DNA from: Polytrichum commune
Lineage: Eukaryota; Streptophyta; Polytrichopsida; Polytrichales; Polytrichaceae
Direction: 5' to 3'
Assembly (NCBI GenBank): GCA_950295325.1
Contig: OX485806.1
Coordinates: 5,640,001-5,704,000 of the forward strand
DNA length: 64,000 nucleotides
Shown here: positions 42,621 to 54,891 of the stretch, in pieces
Numbering within the stretch: position 1 is the stretch's first letter
Layout of the letters: each line of letters starts with the position of its first letter
Position numbers and translations under genes: made by a program
The notes under the pieces: generated by a model
The model's database searches: none
Seen by the model: only the letters and a program-made list of their open reading frames with translations
Told to the model about the DNA's origin: nothing

Positions 42621-45600
42621 CCCAGTTTCAATGGCAAGTCTATGGTTCAAGGTGCAGTAGGCAACAATGCTCTTGTGTTGTGGTGAAGTCAATGGTTGCT
42701 TCAAGTACAATTCACATTTGTAATGAAGAAAATTCTTGACGTGGAGGCAATCTAGTTTCGACCCAAGGAGTTGAAAAGTAATAGATAAAATCAACCAGGG
42801 AGAGTTAAAGGCTCCATTACTTTCAAGATTAAGAATAAACCCTTAAAATCCTACTATGGTACCCATGTATGGTGCTTTATATTTTATGGGAACATCAGTT
42901 TTGGTTTCCATAAACCTTACTAAGTAGCTATATGATGATGGACTCTTTCCAAAGAAAGAGTTTGAGATTAGGAAGACTCAAATAATGTATAGTTCTTTGT
43001 TGAAATGTTCATGGTACATAGCCTTAGTGCTCCCCATAAATGAAGATCTTGGAATTGATTTTTTTTTTTTTTTTTTTTTTTTCAAGTGAAACATGATCCC
43101 CCATAATACAGCCAAGGAGTTGTGTAAAGTTATGTCATTGACCTCTATAGATTGTATAGAACTTTTCCTCGAATGAATGCGCCCATATGAGTGGACAAGA
43201 GTCTAATGAGTGGATGAAGTTGTCTTAACCAAGTGATTTTAGAATGTTGTCAGTTTAAGTGTTAGTTTATTAATCTAGATGTGGAAGTCTACTTCAAGGA
43301 GCCGAGAGAATCCGATTAAAATTTGTGGAAATAAGCTCTAATTGGTACCGAGTTACTCCTCTTGAAATATCTAGATTGAACCTCCCCACAAGTACCGCTT
43401 AGTGTTGTTCGGTTCAACACTTCCAAAGGCCGAAAACTAATTTCCATGTTGGATTGAGCTTTGGATTAACGAATATGGATACAACATGCGGTGCCTCAAA
43501 ATTCCATCCTTCCAACAAATGATTATTATGTGTTGAACCAAACAACACTCTACCATATTGTAGAGATAATGGATGTGCAAACCCAACTCTTCAAGCATTT
43601 TATGTACATGTGAGTTGACTCTGACCACAAAGAAGGAATTATCGTATATGTGAGTACCTCTCCTTCATCCAACTTAAAATCCTTGAAATAGTACATGCAA
43701 TGCAACATTTTTATTTTTAGCTTATTTTTTAGCTTATTTGACACCACGATTAGTTTTAGTGGCTCGTAATTAGTCTAGTCCAAGTCATTTGAGATTATTG
43801 GCCACAAACTCGTTGGGGGTCAAGTTTTGATGTTGGATGGATGAGAGATACGCTTGAATATAATAATACCCTCTCTCCACTCCAACCTAGAGTAGCCTAA
43901 ACATGTAACCACGGACATTTGTATTCCTCTTCAAAAAGAGAGTCAACCACTAGAAGAAAAGTTGCCAATTGCAACTCTAAACAAGAAAATGCACAAATAA
44001 TTTTTTAAATTTTGGTTGTCACTTGTCCAGAAACCACAACCAAAAACCTCTTGTCAACAACTCAAATAATTTATCCATGTCTTTTCTTGCCGTGAGCCTC
44101 ACAACAGACGATTGTAATCTACAAATTTTTCTTCTATATATTTAGCTCTTCTCACAAAACTTAAATCCAGTGCAATTTAGTGCAAATAAAATTGAAGTGG
44201 ATGTCTCATGACAAGAGTAGCTACATATCCCCACATCATTTTTAGGAAAAAAAATGAAAACCATCCACCAAATAGCCATCAAATATCTCACATACCTAGT
44301 ACTTAATAAAAGAAAATTCAATAATAAACAAGAACTAGTACTCCCCCCCACGTAATAAATAAGTATCAATATAAAGCATTATGACTTCATTTTATTTCAT
44401 GTATTTTTACAAAAAAGAACCCACTCACGGCAAGGTAGGCAGTAAACCCCACCCTGCATCAAGAAGATTCTTGAACAAGGTAGGACCAACAGACTCAAAT
44501 TCACGTCGGATTACCCGACGTTGGTTTTTCTTTTCTTTTTCTTTTTTTCTTTGTCTTTCTTTCTTTCTGACAAGAGTAGACTTATCAGGTGGGGGTTTCG
44601 TGTGTTGCATATTATGCGGGCTGAAAAGTGTATTATTGAGATTATTTTTTTGACGACCTGAACCTAAAGTTACTGCTATTGCGATCAAAGCTAACATAAG
44701 TTATTATACTTTGTCCCTTGCTTGGATAATATCACTGCCTCGAGAATCTAGTCTTTGACCACATGGGGGTGTGTAAGTTACAGTCACGTGACTTGAGTTC
44801 CTTGACCAAAAAAGCCTTTGAAACGATTGGGATTGGCTGTCTGTCAAAGGCATTATAGCTCCTAGCCTCCTTCTATATCTAGTGTCCTTGGGAGACTTTT
44901 GGGCATCATCGGTTGAGATCCTAGGAGTGTTTCTAAGTTGGACATCTTTCGGTTTTTTTATTTATTAAAACGGGATATTTTCTATGAATTCCTCCAACAC
45001 GTTGGGTGATTTTCTTAAAGTCTTGAACTTCAACCAATAATTTCATGAACTTCAATCGGTTCATCTGTAAGTAGCAGCCGGTTGTCGCTGTTTGTTGAGT
45101 AATATCGTTTCAAAAGGGGGCTTGAGGTTCATGGTATGTAAACTCACTCATCTATCGTGGAAGAAAGGTTCTTAAGAAAACAAGTTTCCTTACAAGGGTG
45201 AGGCGTGTCTCATTCTAATTGAAATTTATAAGACTAATTCGGAGGCTATTTCTGAAGGTAATCCATGTATAAACAATCATTCACATGTTTGAAATAGTTC
45301 AATATGTTTTCACCTTCGCAACAGATGAGTTTGTGTAGATATCACGAATCTTTAGTTTCAATAGCATTCATGCATAAAAGTAAATTCTTTGCGCAGAGCA
45401 TAAGATTTGCTTATACTTATCTAGAATGTTACTTTTGGGAAATTTTTGTAACATTAAACAGTGACAACCTATTTTTTACATTCCAATTGTCATAATTGTG
45501 ACAAAAAGCAAGAATGCGGAATCATTGCATCTGCGTCCTTGAAAATACCGAGAATGTGTTTGTAGCTTGTATTTTCTTTTTTAGAGCTAATTTGACACCG

Positions 45601-46109
45601 ATATTGACTTCAAATTTGACCCCCAAATCAGTTTAGGAAGACCACTTGCGATGAGTTAACTACAAACCTAAAGAAAATTTGTTATTTAACTGCATGGATG
45701 GAAGGTAGGCTTACATGTCAAAGTTTTTGTCGACCAAATAATCCAACATCTTAGGAGGCCTGTGTACACAAAGACCGCGATCTTTTAAAAAAAAAATTCC
45801 CCTTTCTTTTGTTTGTTTGTTTGTTTTGTTTTTATTTATTTATTTATTTTTAAGTAGAGCTATATGTAAAACTCTTTGACACAGAATGAAAGAACATTGT
45901 TTGGAAGTGAGTTTGATCCAGCACTGCTTATCCGACGAGCCTGACACATTTTTATTTGGGGATCCAAATTAACCAGCTTTCACAAAATAAAAGTCCTTAC
46001 ATGGCAATTAGGATCTCCTTAAGATTTCCACGCTCAGTTAAAGAAAGGAACCTCTAATCACAAGGACCTCCACCGTCTCTATGCAATGCAAAACAATTGG
46101 TAAAACTAA
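42621..46109. other. 3.5 kb intergenic DNA, repeats, no secure gene
   Basis: It contains the diverged copy (42,900-43,140) of the 12,650-12,880 segment, a T24 run (43,059-43,082) and a pyrimidine-rich tract near 44,527-44,570. A minus-strand ORF at 44,425-44,697 begins hydrophobic (MLALIAIAVTLGSG) and ends LFKNLLDAGWGLLPTLP. It looks locally coding but matches no family I can name, and its middle is a translated pyrimidine tract. It could be a captured gene or organelle fragment. Confidence 0.4.
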
Positions 46110-46449
46110 AGGCCACTTGACACATGAGCCAAGGGCCATGACCATGTAAATGTGAGGGTCCTTGATCTTCACATCCAAAAGCCATACCGCCAACATGGTT
46201 TTCTGGAGTTGGCATCAGTCCTACTTCTTGAAGGTGGGCCTGAAGCAAATTTCAACAAACCATGAAACATTATTTGTAGTCTATCATGTAAGAATCTATG
46301 AGATTTTTTACATCTCTGATAATTTCTTTAGGTCCTTAGGCCTTGACTTTCTAGTGTGAAGTGAACTTGAACAATCTCGACCTTTTTGAGCAATGAGATA
46401 CTTAGAATGCAATGGTCACTGGCCTTCAGTCTCGAGTGTGAAGTGGAAC
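46110..46449. mobile_element. Tourist-like MITE family E, TAA TSD
   Basis: TAA at 46,107-46,109 and 46,450-46,452 flanks a 340-bp non-coding element. The ends AGGCCACTTGACACATGAGCC and GTGTGAAGTGGAAC are diverged from the GGGCCACTTCACAC consensus. Internal GGCCATGACCATG resembles the start of 50,075-50,571. Confidence 0.8.
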
Positions 46450-46500
46450 TAAAAAGCTTATAAAAGATGTATTTGACATGATTTAATTTGAAAACTATAT

Positions 46501-46710
46501 TGATTATCCTAATTTGTGCATGCTATTATTTAGAGTTACATAGTGTTGTGACGTCTTACTCAAGAGTTCAATTTTCACTAACAAAAGTTCAATACGTTGT
46601 TTGGACATTATAGAACATAGATGGCTTTACTTGGTAATATATTAGATTATTAATAAATATCATAGCACTACATATCTTTGAATAGTAATACACACTAATT
46701 GGGATAATCA
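46501..46710. mobile_element. MITE family B, copy 2
   Basis: The 210-bp element has the ends TGATTATCCTAATTTGTGCA and CACTAATTGGGATAATCA. It has the same layout and length as 22,069-22,279 and lies 51 bp from the family-E element on its left. Confidence 0.8.
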
Positions 46711-48587
46711 ATGTAACTATCAATGAATTTAACCTTTTCCGAGTATCACTCTAAACCCAAAATTTATTGATTTTGAGTAGGTGTTTCATCCTCTGCATGT
46801 GCAAACAACTCTAATGTATGATGTTTTCTAATACATGTTGATTAAATTCTCAATAATACATCCTAGGTCAAACTACGTGCTGCTAGGACACATTGCACAT
46901 CAATCTCGGGAAGGTGACTATCAGAATTTTAGAAACCACGTGAGATAAAAAAAATAAGATCAGTTTAATTCGTTGAGGGTACAAATAATAAATTTGTTAG
47001 ATCTTCCATAGCATTGGAAATATGTCCCCTACATGATTATATGTAAAATAGGGTGGTGAATAATTCCTTCATTTTAGTAATCGGTTAAAAAAAAAAGGGG
47101 TTATAGATAGTGGATCCCCCTAAAAGTGTGTTGTCGGATCAATACAATAATTATGGCTTTTGTATTTAGCTTTCTTGTATTTGAATGTAATTTTTTTTGG
47201 GAGAAGGTAGTTGTTCAAAATTCTATGTCTTGTCACAACAAATTGTAATTCTTGTTTTGTTCTATCCGTGTTTACAACTTGTCTATGTTAGCTTGTATAT
47301 TTTGTTATCTCCATGTTTATTGGTACCACTTTAACTAGTACCCAAATGCTATTGGTTGTGTTTTGAATGGTACTTTGAATGATTTAGGATTGGTATAACT
47401 AATTGAAACCAATTGAATGACAAGATGGATGGTATGGAATGTTTGTTGCTCACATAGTTGATTTTGCAACGCTATAGTATTCCGTCCACTATTTGGTACT
47501 TGTACGATTTACAAAAAAAAATGGTGCCAAAATTAGCCTCTCTAAATAATTACAAATAAATATAGGGTGCTAAAAATCACGTCAAAGTAGATTTATACCT
47601 ACAAATAAGGCGGGAAAAAATATTGAGAGGTGCATAAATATCCCCCCATTAAATACCCCATTATCGCACGTGGTTACAAAACGTTAGGGGGTGTGATCGC
47701 CCCGTGACATCAATTATATAATAATGACATTGCACAAAATTGTCATCATAACATTCCTCATTTCATGAGTTGCGTTCATGAGCCCAACACTAGATTCGAG
47801 AATAAAGGCTATGGATTTTGGAATCCCACTACTTCAAACTGATGTTGAAGTCAGTGCATCTGAACATAATTCATCAAATTAATAATGTTATGAGCATAGT
47901 TGTAATGAAACATGTTTTTGTCCGCTTTGAAACAAACATAAATGTTTGTTTCAAATGTCGTTTCGAAACAAAAAGTTGGGTTTTGTTGTGGTCGTGCATG
48001 GGTGGAGTTGGATGACCTTCAATTTGTCACAAACCAAAAAATGCAATATGTTAGCCTTCTCTCACATGATGAAATTAATATCCATTCAAATAAACTCGAG
48101 GACGTTGGAGAGCATGGGAACTGGTGATGCCATTCAAGAATCAAATCCCGATGAGGTTGACATTACCAAGATTCCTTCTTTGCCTTCTCGGGTGGAAAAT
48201 GAAGATCATCATTCTTTGCTGTACGATGAAAAAGCTCAACCATCTCAACGTGTGCCACGGATTCAGATATCTAAGGGTTTGAGTGAAGTTTTGACCACGC
48301 CACCTTCAACAGATGAATCTCAATTTCAAGCCAAAGTCTTTTGGAAACAAACAATTTGAAAAACACAATTCAAGATGATGATGATGATTTCAGAAGTGGT
48401 AGTCACGATGACCATTTGAATAGTTTAGACGATTAATTGCTTCACAAGCATTTGACAACTGGAAAGACCCTGATGCTTATTCTCGCAAAACCCCATGCTT
48501 TAGCCTTGTTAGGACTTTGTACAAGTGATGGATGGTAATCCTAGAGCTTAGAGTATAATCCGGCTTTCTTTGCATGAAATTTGTGTA
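46711..48587. other. intergenic DNA with an uncertain coding-like stretch
   Basis: Around 47,640-47,710 the motif CGCACGTGGTTACAAAACGT and GGGGGTGTGATCGCC resembles, inverted, 32,309-32,360, probably ends of one transposon family. From about 48,110 to 48,440 the plus strand encodes an acidic, Ser/Pro-rich peptide (for example IPSLPSRVENEDHHS) followed in a shifted frame by an Asp run. It could be an exon remnant of an unknown gene. No domain is recognised. Confidence 0.35.
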
Positions 48588-49580
48588 CAGTCCTACCTCT
48601 TTAATATGACACGTTTGGGAAACGAGAAAAAGGTCGTATTATCGAGGTGTCACATATTCAATAATATGACAAATTGGACCTGGTTGTCACAATAACGAGG
48701 TACTTCATAAAAACACACTTGAGATATTTTTCCATATGTAAAAATGAGTATTCTTTCAAATGTATTATAAATATGCAAATTCTCCTCACTAAACCTATGT
48801 GGACTTGAAGAAGGAATCAATAGTCCGCTGGTGTTGCCACTTCAAGTTAGCAACATATATCTTATTGAGCTTCTCTATTATGCCCTGCAATTTCATTAGA
48901 TTTGCGGGAGTGAAGTCTAATGAATTGTCCATTAAAAAATGTAGCTAATAGTTGAGCATGTTGTTGAGCATCCGTTAGTTTCACAATAGGTGGAGGTCTC
49001 TCATCAACATCTAAAGGGTTTACGGTCTCAACATTAAGGTCCAAACTAACTGGCTCTATTCTTTGTCCTAAGGCCATATCAACCAGCTATGACATGCAAT
49101 ATTCAGCCTCAATGATGTCTTCACCTTCCATTACCACATACTCTTCAAATGGCATCTCATCTTATCCAAGCTACAGTTTTGATATAAGAAGGGCCAGGTC
49201 TTCGGACTCCTTGATCAATCTCGATTTTTCTCTTTGGTCCTCATGAGTATGGTTTTAGAAAGAGAACCTAGTTCCCATGGTTCTCATGTTTATTTCATCA
49301 TTTTACATTTAAACTTCCTTAATCCAAACTTCATATGTATAAGATTTATGAATTTCAAATAAATAATTTATTTATGTATATATAAGTGTGTGGGACCCAC
49401 CATATAAATGCATTTATTACCTCTATAATATGACATTTGGGAGGTCTAGGAGTGTCGTATTAACATTGTCATAGTCGTAGTATAGAGGTAGATTTGAACT
49501 AGGAAGTTTGGTTTACGAAATTTGTGTCATAATATCGAGGTTGTCGTATTATCGAGTGTCGTATTAAAGAGGTAGGACTG
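48588..49580. mobile_element. pogo/Tigger-type element 2 (Tc1/mariner group)
   Basis: The 993-bp element has near-perfect inverted ends CAGTCCTACCTCTTTAATAT and ATTAAAGAGGTAGGACTG with TA on both sides. A subterminal CGTATTATCGAGGTGTC repeat occurs on both flanks. Minus-strand sequence 48,862-49,077 encodes a hydrophilic then Leu/Phe-rich tail (TDAQQHAQLLATFF), of the kind found at the end of pogo transposases. The catalytic region is deleted. Confidence 0.85.
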
Positions 49581-49582
49581 TA

Positions 49583-50071
49583 CTTCAAAACGTACATTGC
49601 ACCTACGGTTATGACCGGTGTGAACATGAACCTAATCACGTCCTAAACTATGAAGAATGTTAAGGAATGATACATTACAGTGTTCCATATGCCAGGTGGA
49701 CACAACGTCCAGTCCACCAAGGCAGGAGGGGATGTGGCTCTCCCACAATGTGCCAAGTGTCAACGTCCGATTTGTGCCTCCCACACAGAATATCCACATC
49801 ATCACTGTGTTCCATGGACACACGTTCTCGCACACGTGATTCGAGGGTGCCTTTTCCGGCTTCCATGGGAATCCCTTGCTTAAATCCACAGTATCTTCAA
49901 GTTTGTCGATTGGAAAGGAGTTCCTCACAATGACTTGGGAAGGCCTAGCACACAGTGAGCCGCAGGCAGCCCAAATGGCTCCCAAATGGCCCATTGGGGA
50001 CAGACAGAAGCCGCTAAACTAAGTAGGAACATCTCGGCTTTCAAATCCCACCCGCCTTCATGTTGACTCAC
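49583..50071. other. GC-richer intergenic segment, no recognised gene
   Basis: The segment is more GC-rich than its neighbours. A minus-strand ORF of 120 codons (49,632-49,994) and overlapping plus-strand ORFs exist, with no domain I recognise. Origin unknown; it may be captured host sequence. Confidence 0.35.
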
Positions 50072-50074
50072 TAA

Positions 50075-50571
50075 GGGGCGCTTCACACACGAGCCAAGAG
50101 CCATGACCGTGAAATTGTGAGAGCCCAAAAGAAAGTGTCCAAAGGCCGTCCCAAGGCACCTCCAAATTCATGTAGTGTGGTCACGGACCCTCAACTATAG
50201 TGTGAAGTCATATGTGACTGGGCCCTTAGTTGGATGTTGTTTCAATGAATTTCTATTCATGAAGATCCTCACACATGATAAAATAGAATAAATCAACGGT
50301 TGTGAGCGTTCGGAGTGCCATGGTCTTCCGGTTTTGTGTTAGGCCTACCTCCAAGAGATGGTTTTTGAAAATAGTCCAAGTGACCATAAAACATGATTCA
50401 TTCGATGCCGTATAGGAATCCATGTAGACTTTACATCCATCTTGCATTCACATACTCCGTTGGTCCCTCAAGGGTGGTGTGAAGCGAACTTGGACCGGCT
50501 CCGCCTTTTCCACCAATGAGAGTGCTTGAAGTGTAATGGTCAGGGCTCTAGTCTTGTGTGTGAAGTGGCCC
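50075..50571. mobile_element. Tourist-like MITE family E, TAA TSD (cluster member 1)
   Basis: TAA at 50,072-50,074 and 50,572-50,574 flanks a 497-bp element with ends GGGGCGCTTCACACACGAGC and TTGTGTGTGAAGTGGCCC. An internal GTGACTGGGCCCTTA at ~50,214-50,228 looks like another terminus, suggesting internal rearrangement. It is non-coding. Confidence 0.85.
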
Positions 50572-50574
50572 TAA

Positions 50575-51595
50575 GGGGAGCTTCACACCATGGCCGAAGG
50601 TCGAGAGGCTGTCGATTTCTACCAATCATATTGCAAGAAACCAAGAGTTCAATCTCTCAACCCTTCATACTAAGGGCCGCTTTACACCTAGAGGCCGGGC
50701 CAATTCCCCTTGAGGCCGATTGCATGAAATTTCAGCTCTTTTTGGGTTGGAGGCCGGCCTCAACTACACATTTTAATAAGATTATAATGGGGGCCAATTT
50801 TCCCATATGTAAAGGCCTTAGGGCCAAGAAGCTAGGCCGATTGAATAAATCTAGCATAATCCAACGGATCTAGCATAATCTAGGATAGAGCCGTTCATAT
50901 TTCCACATAATCCAATGGATATGGTTCGCTAATAAAATCATGCTTTATTAAAGAATTCTTTTTATTGAAATTTGATATTGGTCCCGAGGCCAAGAATTGG
51001 CCTTCCATTTTGGGTGCACCCAATTCAAAAAGCTCGGGCCGTGTCATACCATGTATTTTTTTATTAAAAAAATCATACCACCAAATCGACCCAACCTCTA
51101 GGAGTAAAGGGGTTGGGGCCGATTTCGGCCTTTTGGCCAATCGCAAGTGAGGATTTCAAGCCTCTTACACAATGAATTGGCCCGGCCTCTAGGTGTAAAG
51201 CAACCCTAAGGTCAAAGTCTAAAGGCCGTCACAATTTAAAATGATTACCTTTTGAAGAAGGCAACGGACTCTCGAAGGAAGTTTGGGTTGGACAGGAATG
51301 GAAACCCAAATTATGGTCAAGAGGCTGTCGGTTTTTTTTCATAAAAAAATCAATCATTGACAAGATCTTGGGCGTTAGATTGGAAGGGTTGTTTTGGACA
51401 AGGAATAAAGTGGGATGCTCCTTTGGGTTTGGACTTTGGACTTGGCCTTTGAAGGCTTCACACTATGCCCAGCCGAAGGCTCCAATTACTATATTTGATT
51501 GGCTACTTTCAACCCATTTCTTTGGACTCTCAACGAAGTTTGGCCACTCAATCCCACGGCCTCTCGACTTCGACGGCCATAGTGTGAAGCGGCCC
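50575..51595. mobile_element. Tourist-like MITE family E, interrupted (cluster member 2)
   Basis: Its left end GGGGAGCTTCACACCATGG begins directly after the TAA that also closes the previous element. The right end GCCATAGTGTGAAGCGGCCC is followed by TAA (51,596-51,598). A third complete element (50,674-51,206) is inserted in it; without that insert it is about 485 bp. Confidence 0.85.
50674..51206. mobile_element. Tourist-like MITE nested in member 2 (cluster member 3)
   Basis: TAA at 50,671-50,673 and 51,207-51,209 flanks a 533-bp element. Its inverted ends are GGGCCGCTTTACACCTAGAG and CTCTAGGTGTAAAGCAACCC, continuing inward with GCCGGGCC-type sequence. Its TTTACACC termini differ from the TTCACACC of the host element, marking a distinct subfamily. 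Confidence 0.85.
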
Positions 51596-51598
51596 TAA

Positions 51599-53080
51599 CT
51601 TAGCAACACAAAACTATCGTCCACGTGGCACAAGCCTTCCGTAACTTCACCAATATCACTTATCAATGGACGGGGAGAATCGACCAATAGATAGTTATAG
51701 ATGAACCGGTTGAGTTTGAAAAATAATTGGTCGAAGTTTAAGACTTGAGGAAAATTACTCATCATTTGAGAGGAATTTAAAGTAGACATATGGAAAGCAG
51801 TGAAAACAAGTTGGTTCAGCCAGAAAGAGCGGCTTGCAGTTTGTGCAATATTTTTCAAAAGTGTAGAGGAAATGATGAGGGATGCAAGTTGTTTCATGAT
51901 TTTATTCTGTGTAAGTATTTAGTTACATTTTCCCAAAGAGGTAAGTAAGTCAAACCCCTTGCTTGAATAGTAGAGTGTCCCTAATTCGAGCATCACGGTA
52001 TCCTACTTTGCATATGAATGCACACAAAGTGGTTAACCCAAAAGTGATCACAACTCATGTGAAACAATATCAACCCGGCCAATCATTGCATCCCACTTGT
52101 CATTGCATCCTTTTTGGGCCATCACTTTTGCAATTAGCCAGTTTGGGTTCACACAAGATCATTCTAGCCCTAGTCAAGTGCACCGGTAGTGGTCATGCAT
52201 AGTTTTTGGTTTTTCTTCCTTAGATAATATACACTCTAAATTCCCCAATGTCAACCTCCTTGATGTCACTCCTTCTTTTATATCCCAAAACTCTAGGGAA
52301 GGAATGTTCTTAATTTAACCCTCCTTATTGTCACGGTGTTCTCTCCCATATATCATTGGTTTTGACATCAAAATAAACCACCAAAGAATTCAAGCCACAT
52401 GCTTGCACGCATCACAATGTCATCATTATAATTGTTTTTGGTCTCGGGGGGGGGGGGGGGGCAGTGTGTTAAAAAGTTAAGGATATAGGTGCGAACAACC
52501 ACTATTTTATAGGGGGGTATTACTTTCAATTCTCTTTTTTTTTTCACATGCTATCATTATGCAAATTTCTACTTTGGGTTAATAGAAAAATGGCTTGCAT
52601 TACTTATAATTCCAAATGACCTATTATTCCATACCCTATAGTACTTTAAAGATGTCCAATGTCATTTTTGATACCCTATATTACTTTGAAGTCCAATTAT
52701 AAATTTTTGCCCCCATGTTTTTAAAATACCCTATCATTTGTTCGCACGTATATTGCTACTCCAACCAATGACTACCCCCCCGAGTTTTTGGTCATTATTG
52801 CAATGTTGACTTTGTGTTATTCCATAATGTCACATGCTACACTAATTCTCTTTTATTGTGCATCCATGTAACACCACAAAACTCCTTAATATCAAATGCA
52901 CTTCGAATGTGATATTATGGAGTTTAGAATGTACCTCAGAGTAACCGAAAGATGTCATCATGTAACCTGTGGGACTTGGAAACACTAGGATCTCAACCAA
53001 TAATGTCCAAAAATCTACCCGCACACTGTCACTTATTAGTGTGGGTTATTAATTGGAGTTACACATTTGCTATTGCTCTA
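51599..53080. other. intergenic DNA, no gene; poly-G tract and repeat remnants
   Basis: 51,700-51,780 resembles 719-800 (GAACCGGTTGAGTTTGA, then CATCATTTGAGAGGAATTT). A G16 run lies at 52,446-52,461. 52,240-52,330 contains pogo-like AACCTCCTTGATGTCAC. A family-B-like end (TTAGTGTGGGTTATTAATTG) at about 53,037-53,056 abuts the next pogo element. Confidence 0.4.
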
Positions 53081-54105
53081 CAGTCTAACCTTGATAATGT
53101 CACCCTTGTTAATAGAACACCTTGATATTGTCACCTAAAAGCTTGAAACCGATTTTCATAGTGTAAAACTCCCTCGTTATTGTCCCTATCACCCTTGATA
53201 ATGTCACTATTTTTTTTCAAAATCCGTAGTGTAAATGTGATAATATCAAGTATGGATGGATTGTATGGGTGGGCATGGGTTCGATATTATTGTTCATGGG
53301 TGAGCATGGGCTAAAGCAAAGCATATTGGGGGTCATTGAATGAGCTCTCATTCAATGCTTTCGGCATAGTGGGATGCCTTGTGTAATTTCAAATTTGGTA
53401 CGTGCTTCGGAGTCCAAATGCTCAATTCTACAACTCGCAGTTGTCTGTAAGTTGAGGCCAAAGGTGGAAGTTCACAAACACACAGATCTTTGCCATGGCC
53501 AATGCAACTCCAACTCCATCTGCATCTCCACTTTCTCCATGCAGAAAATAACACTTTATTCCATGTCGAGTTTTGAAATTTTGCAACCACCCATGAGAAA
53601 TCTTGAACTCGGTATCAGATATGCCAAATGAATCCCTCAATTCCTTAGCCTTTTGCATAATGACATCATCAGTTACTACTCCCCTGCGTGCTCTGACATG
53701 TCCAAACCATAAAACCAAAGCTTTTTCAAGCTGAGGCCATTTTCCAACTCAAGCGCGTCGTACATTGCCTTCACGCACACATGTATCCATGTTCTACCAC
53801 TTCTCTTTTGAACAAAGAATCTTGGAAATAGTGGTCCGATCCACAAGCTTGAATTTATGTTGATCCACCATATACTGTGCAAGGTCTTGTTGTTATTCAC
53901 AATTTTGAATTAGATTTTACATTCAAAAACATTGAAGTCTCGTATTTGTTAATTTTTTTAAAATTGTAATTATATTTTTATTTTCTACATATTTTTTGAT
54001 AATATCACATTATGCACAAAATGTGACATTATCAAGTATGTCACACCTTGTTTATATCACATTTTTTGGTGAAACGGAGGGTGTGACATTATCAAGGTTA
54101 GGGTG
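53081..54105 (-). mobile_element. pogo/Tigger-type element 3 with CENP-B/Tigger HTH remnant
   Basis: The 1,025-bp element has ends CAGTCTAACCTTGATAATGT and ACATTATCAAGGTTAGGGTG with TA on both sides. The minus strand (about 53,428-53,880) encodes the two-part CENP-B-like DNA-binding region: VDRTTISKIL-SKEKW (first HTH), then a frameshift, then LEKALVLWFGHVRARRG, DVIMQKAKELRDSFG and SHGWLQNFKTRHGI (second HTH). The DDE catalytic domain is absent. It is a deletion derivative of an autonomous pogo element. Confidence 0.88.
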
Positions 54106-54147
54106 TATAATGATAATATCACCTTACCCAAAAAATGTGAATAGCTA

Positions 54148-54500
54148 CAGTAATCTCCCGCTTAAGTGCACAACCATTTAAGTACGTATCCCGGTTAAAT
54201 GCGCAATTTTTTTGGAAAAAATCAGGGTTCGTACTTTATTATTTGAACATGTCATGCAAAGTCATTTGCCGTGAATGCATGAATTTTTCATGCTTGACAT
54301 TTAATGTCAGTTTGTTAATGTTTTGATGAAACGTCTCAAACAATCGTCACAATTCATCAAACATTTGTCCAGCTTCCGTTTGAACATCGGAGCAAAGTAA
54401 TTGGTCGTTGATGTCGAGGACAGTGTTGTGTAGAGCTTCAAAGCCTTTGAAGTTGGTGGCACTTTTAGATTCAACAAATGTCTCAATAGGTTGGATAAGA
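54148..54500 (-). mobile_element. left-end fragment of another pogo-type element
   Basis: TA followed by CAGTAATCTCCCGCTTAAGT resembles pogo-type termini. The minus strand at 54,355-54,500 reads through a short stretch with VESKSATNFKGFEALHNTV, a plausible transposase tail. No right terminus was found, and the next outer element begins at 54,892. Confidence 0.5.
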
Positions 54501-54891
54501 AATTTAACCGAATAAGGGGTGTGTACCTTACATATTACCTATATTACACAAAAGTATGTGGACTTTATGTGGTTAGTTATTTAACCTGCACACCTATATT
54601 TGAGTGTATGAACTGGATTTGATTTTGTTCGAAATGCACACTAATTCCATCCGATAGATAAATTGTAGCATGTACAACGTAGTTTTATGATGTTATATAA
54701 TCTAGGTCAAAATTGAGTGTGCTTCCACAGTAATATCCCCAATGTTTTGAGTGTTGGTTTTCTTGTTTATGGAGTGACCCATAGTATTACCATCAAGAAT
54801 GTAGTTTAGAAAGGTAGTAGTGATTGTGGTCACCCACAACTTCATTTTTACCATAAACATTGTTTCATGTTCCTGATGTTTGTGGGCATCA

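Noticed and set aside
47818-48359. Confident protein-coding gene at 47.8-48.4 kb
   Set aside because: Three overlapping frames, no domain and a frame change before the Asp-rich part; reported only as a coding-like stretch.
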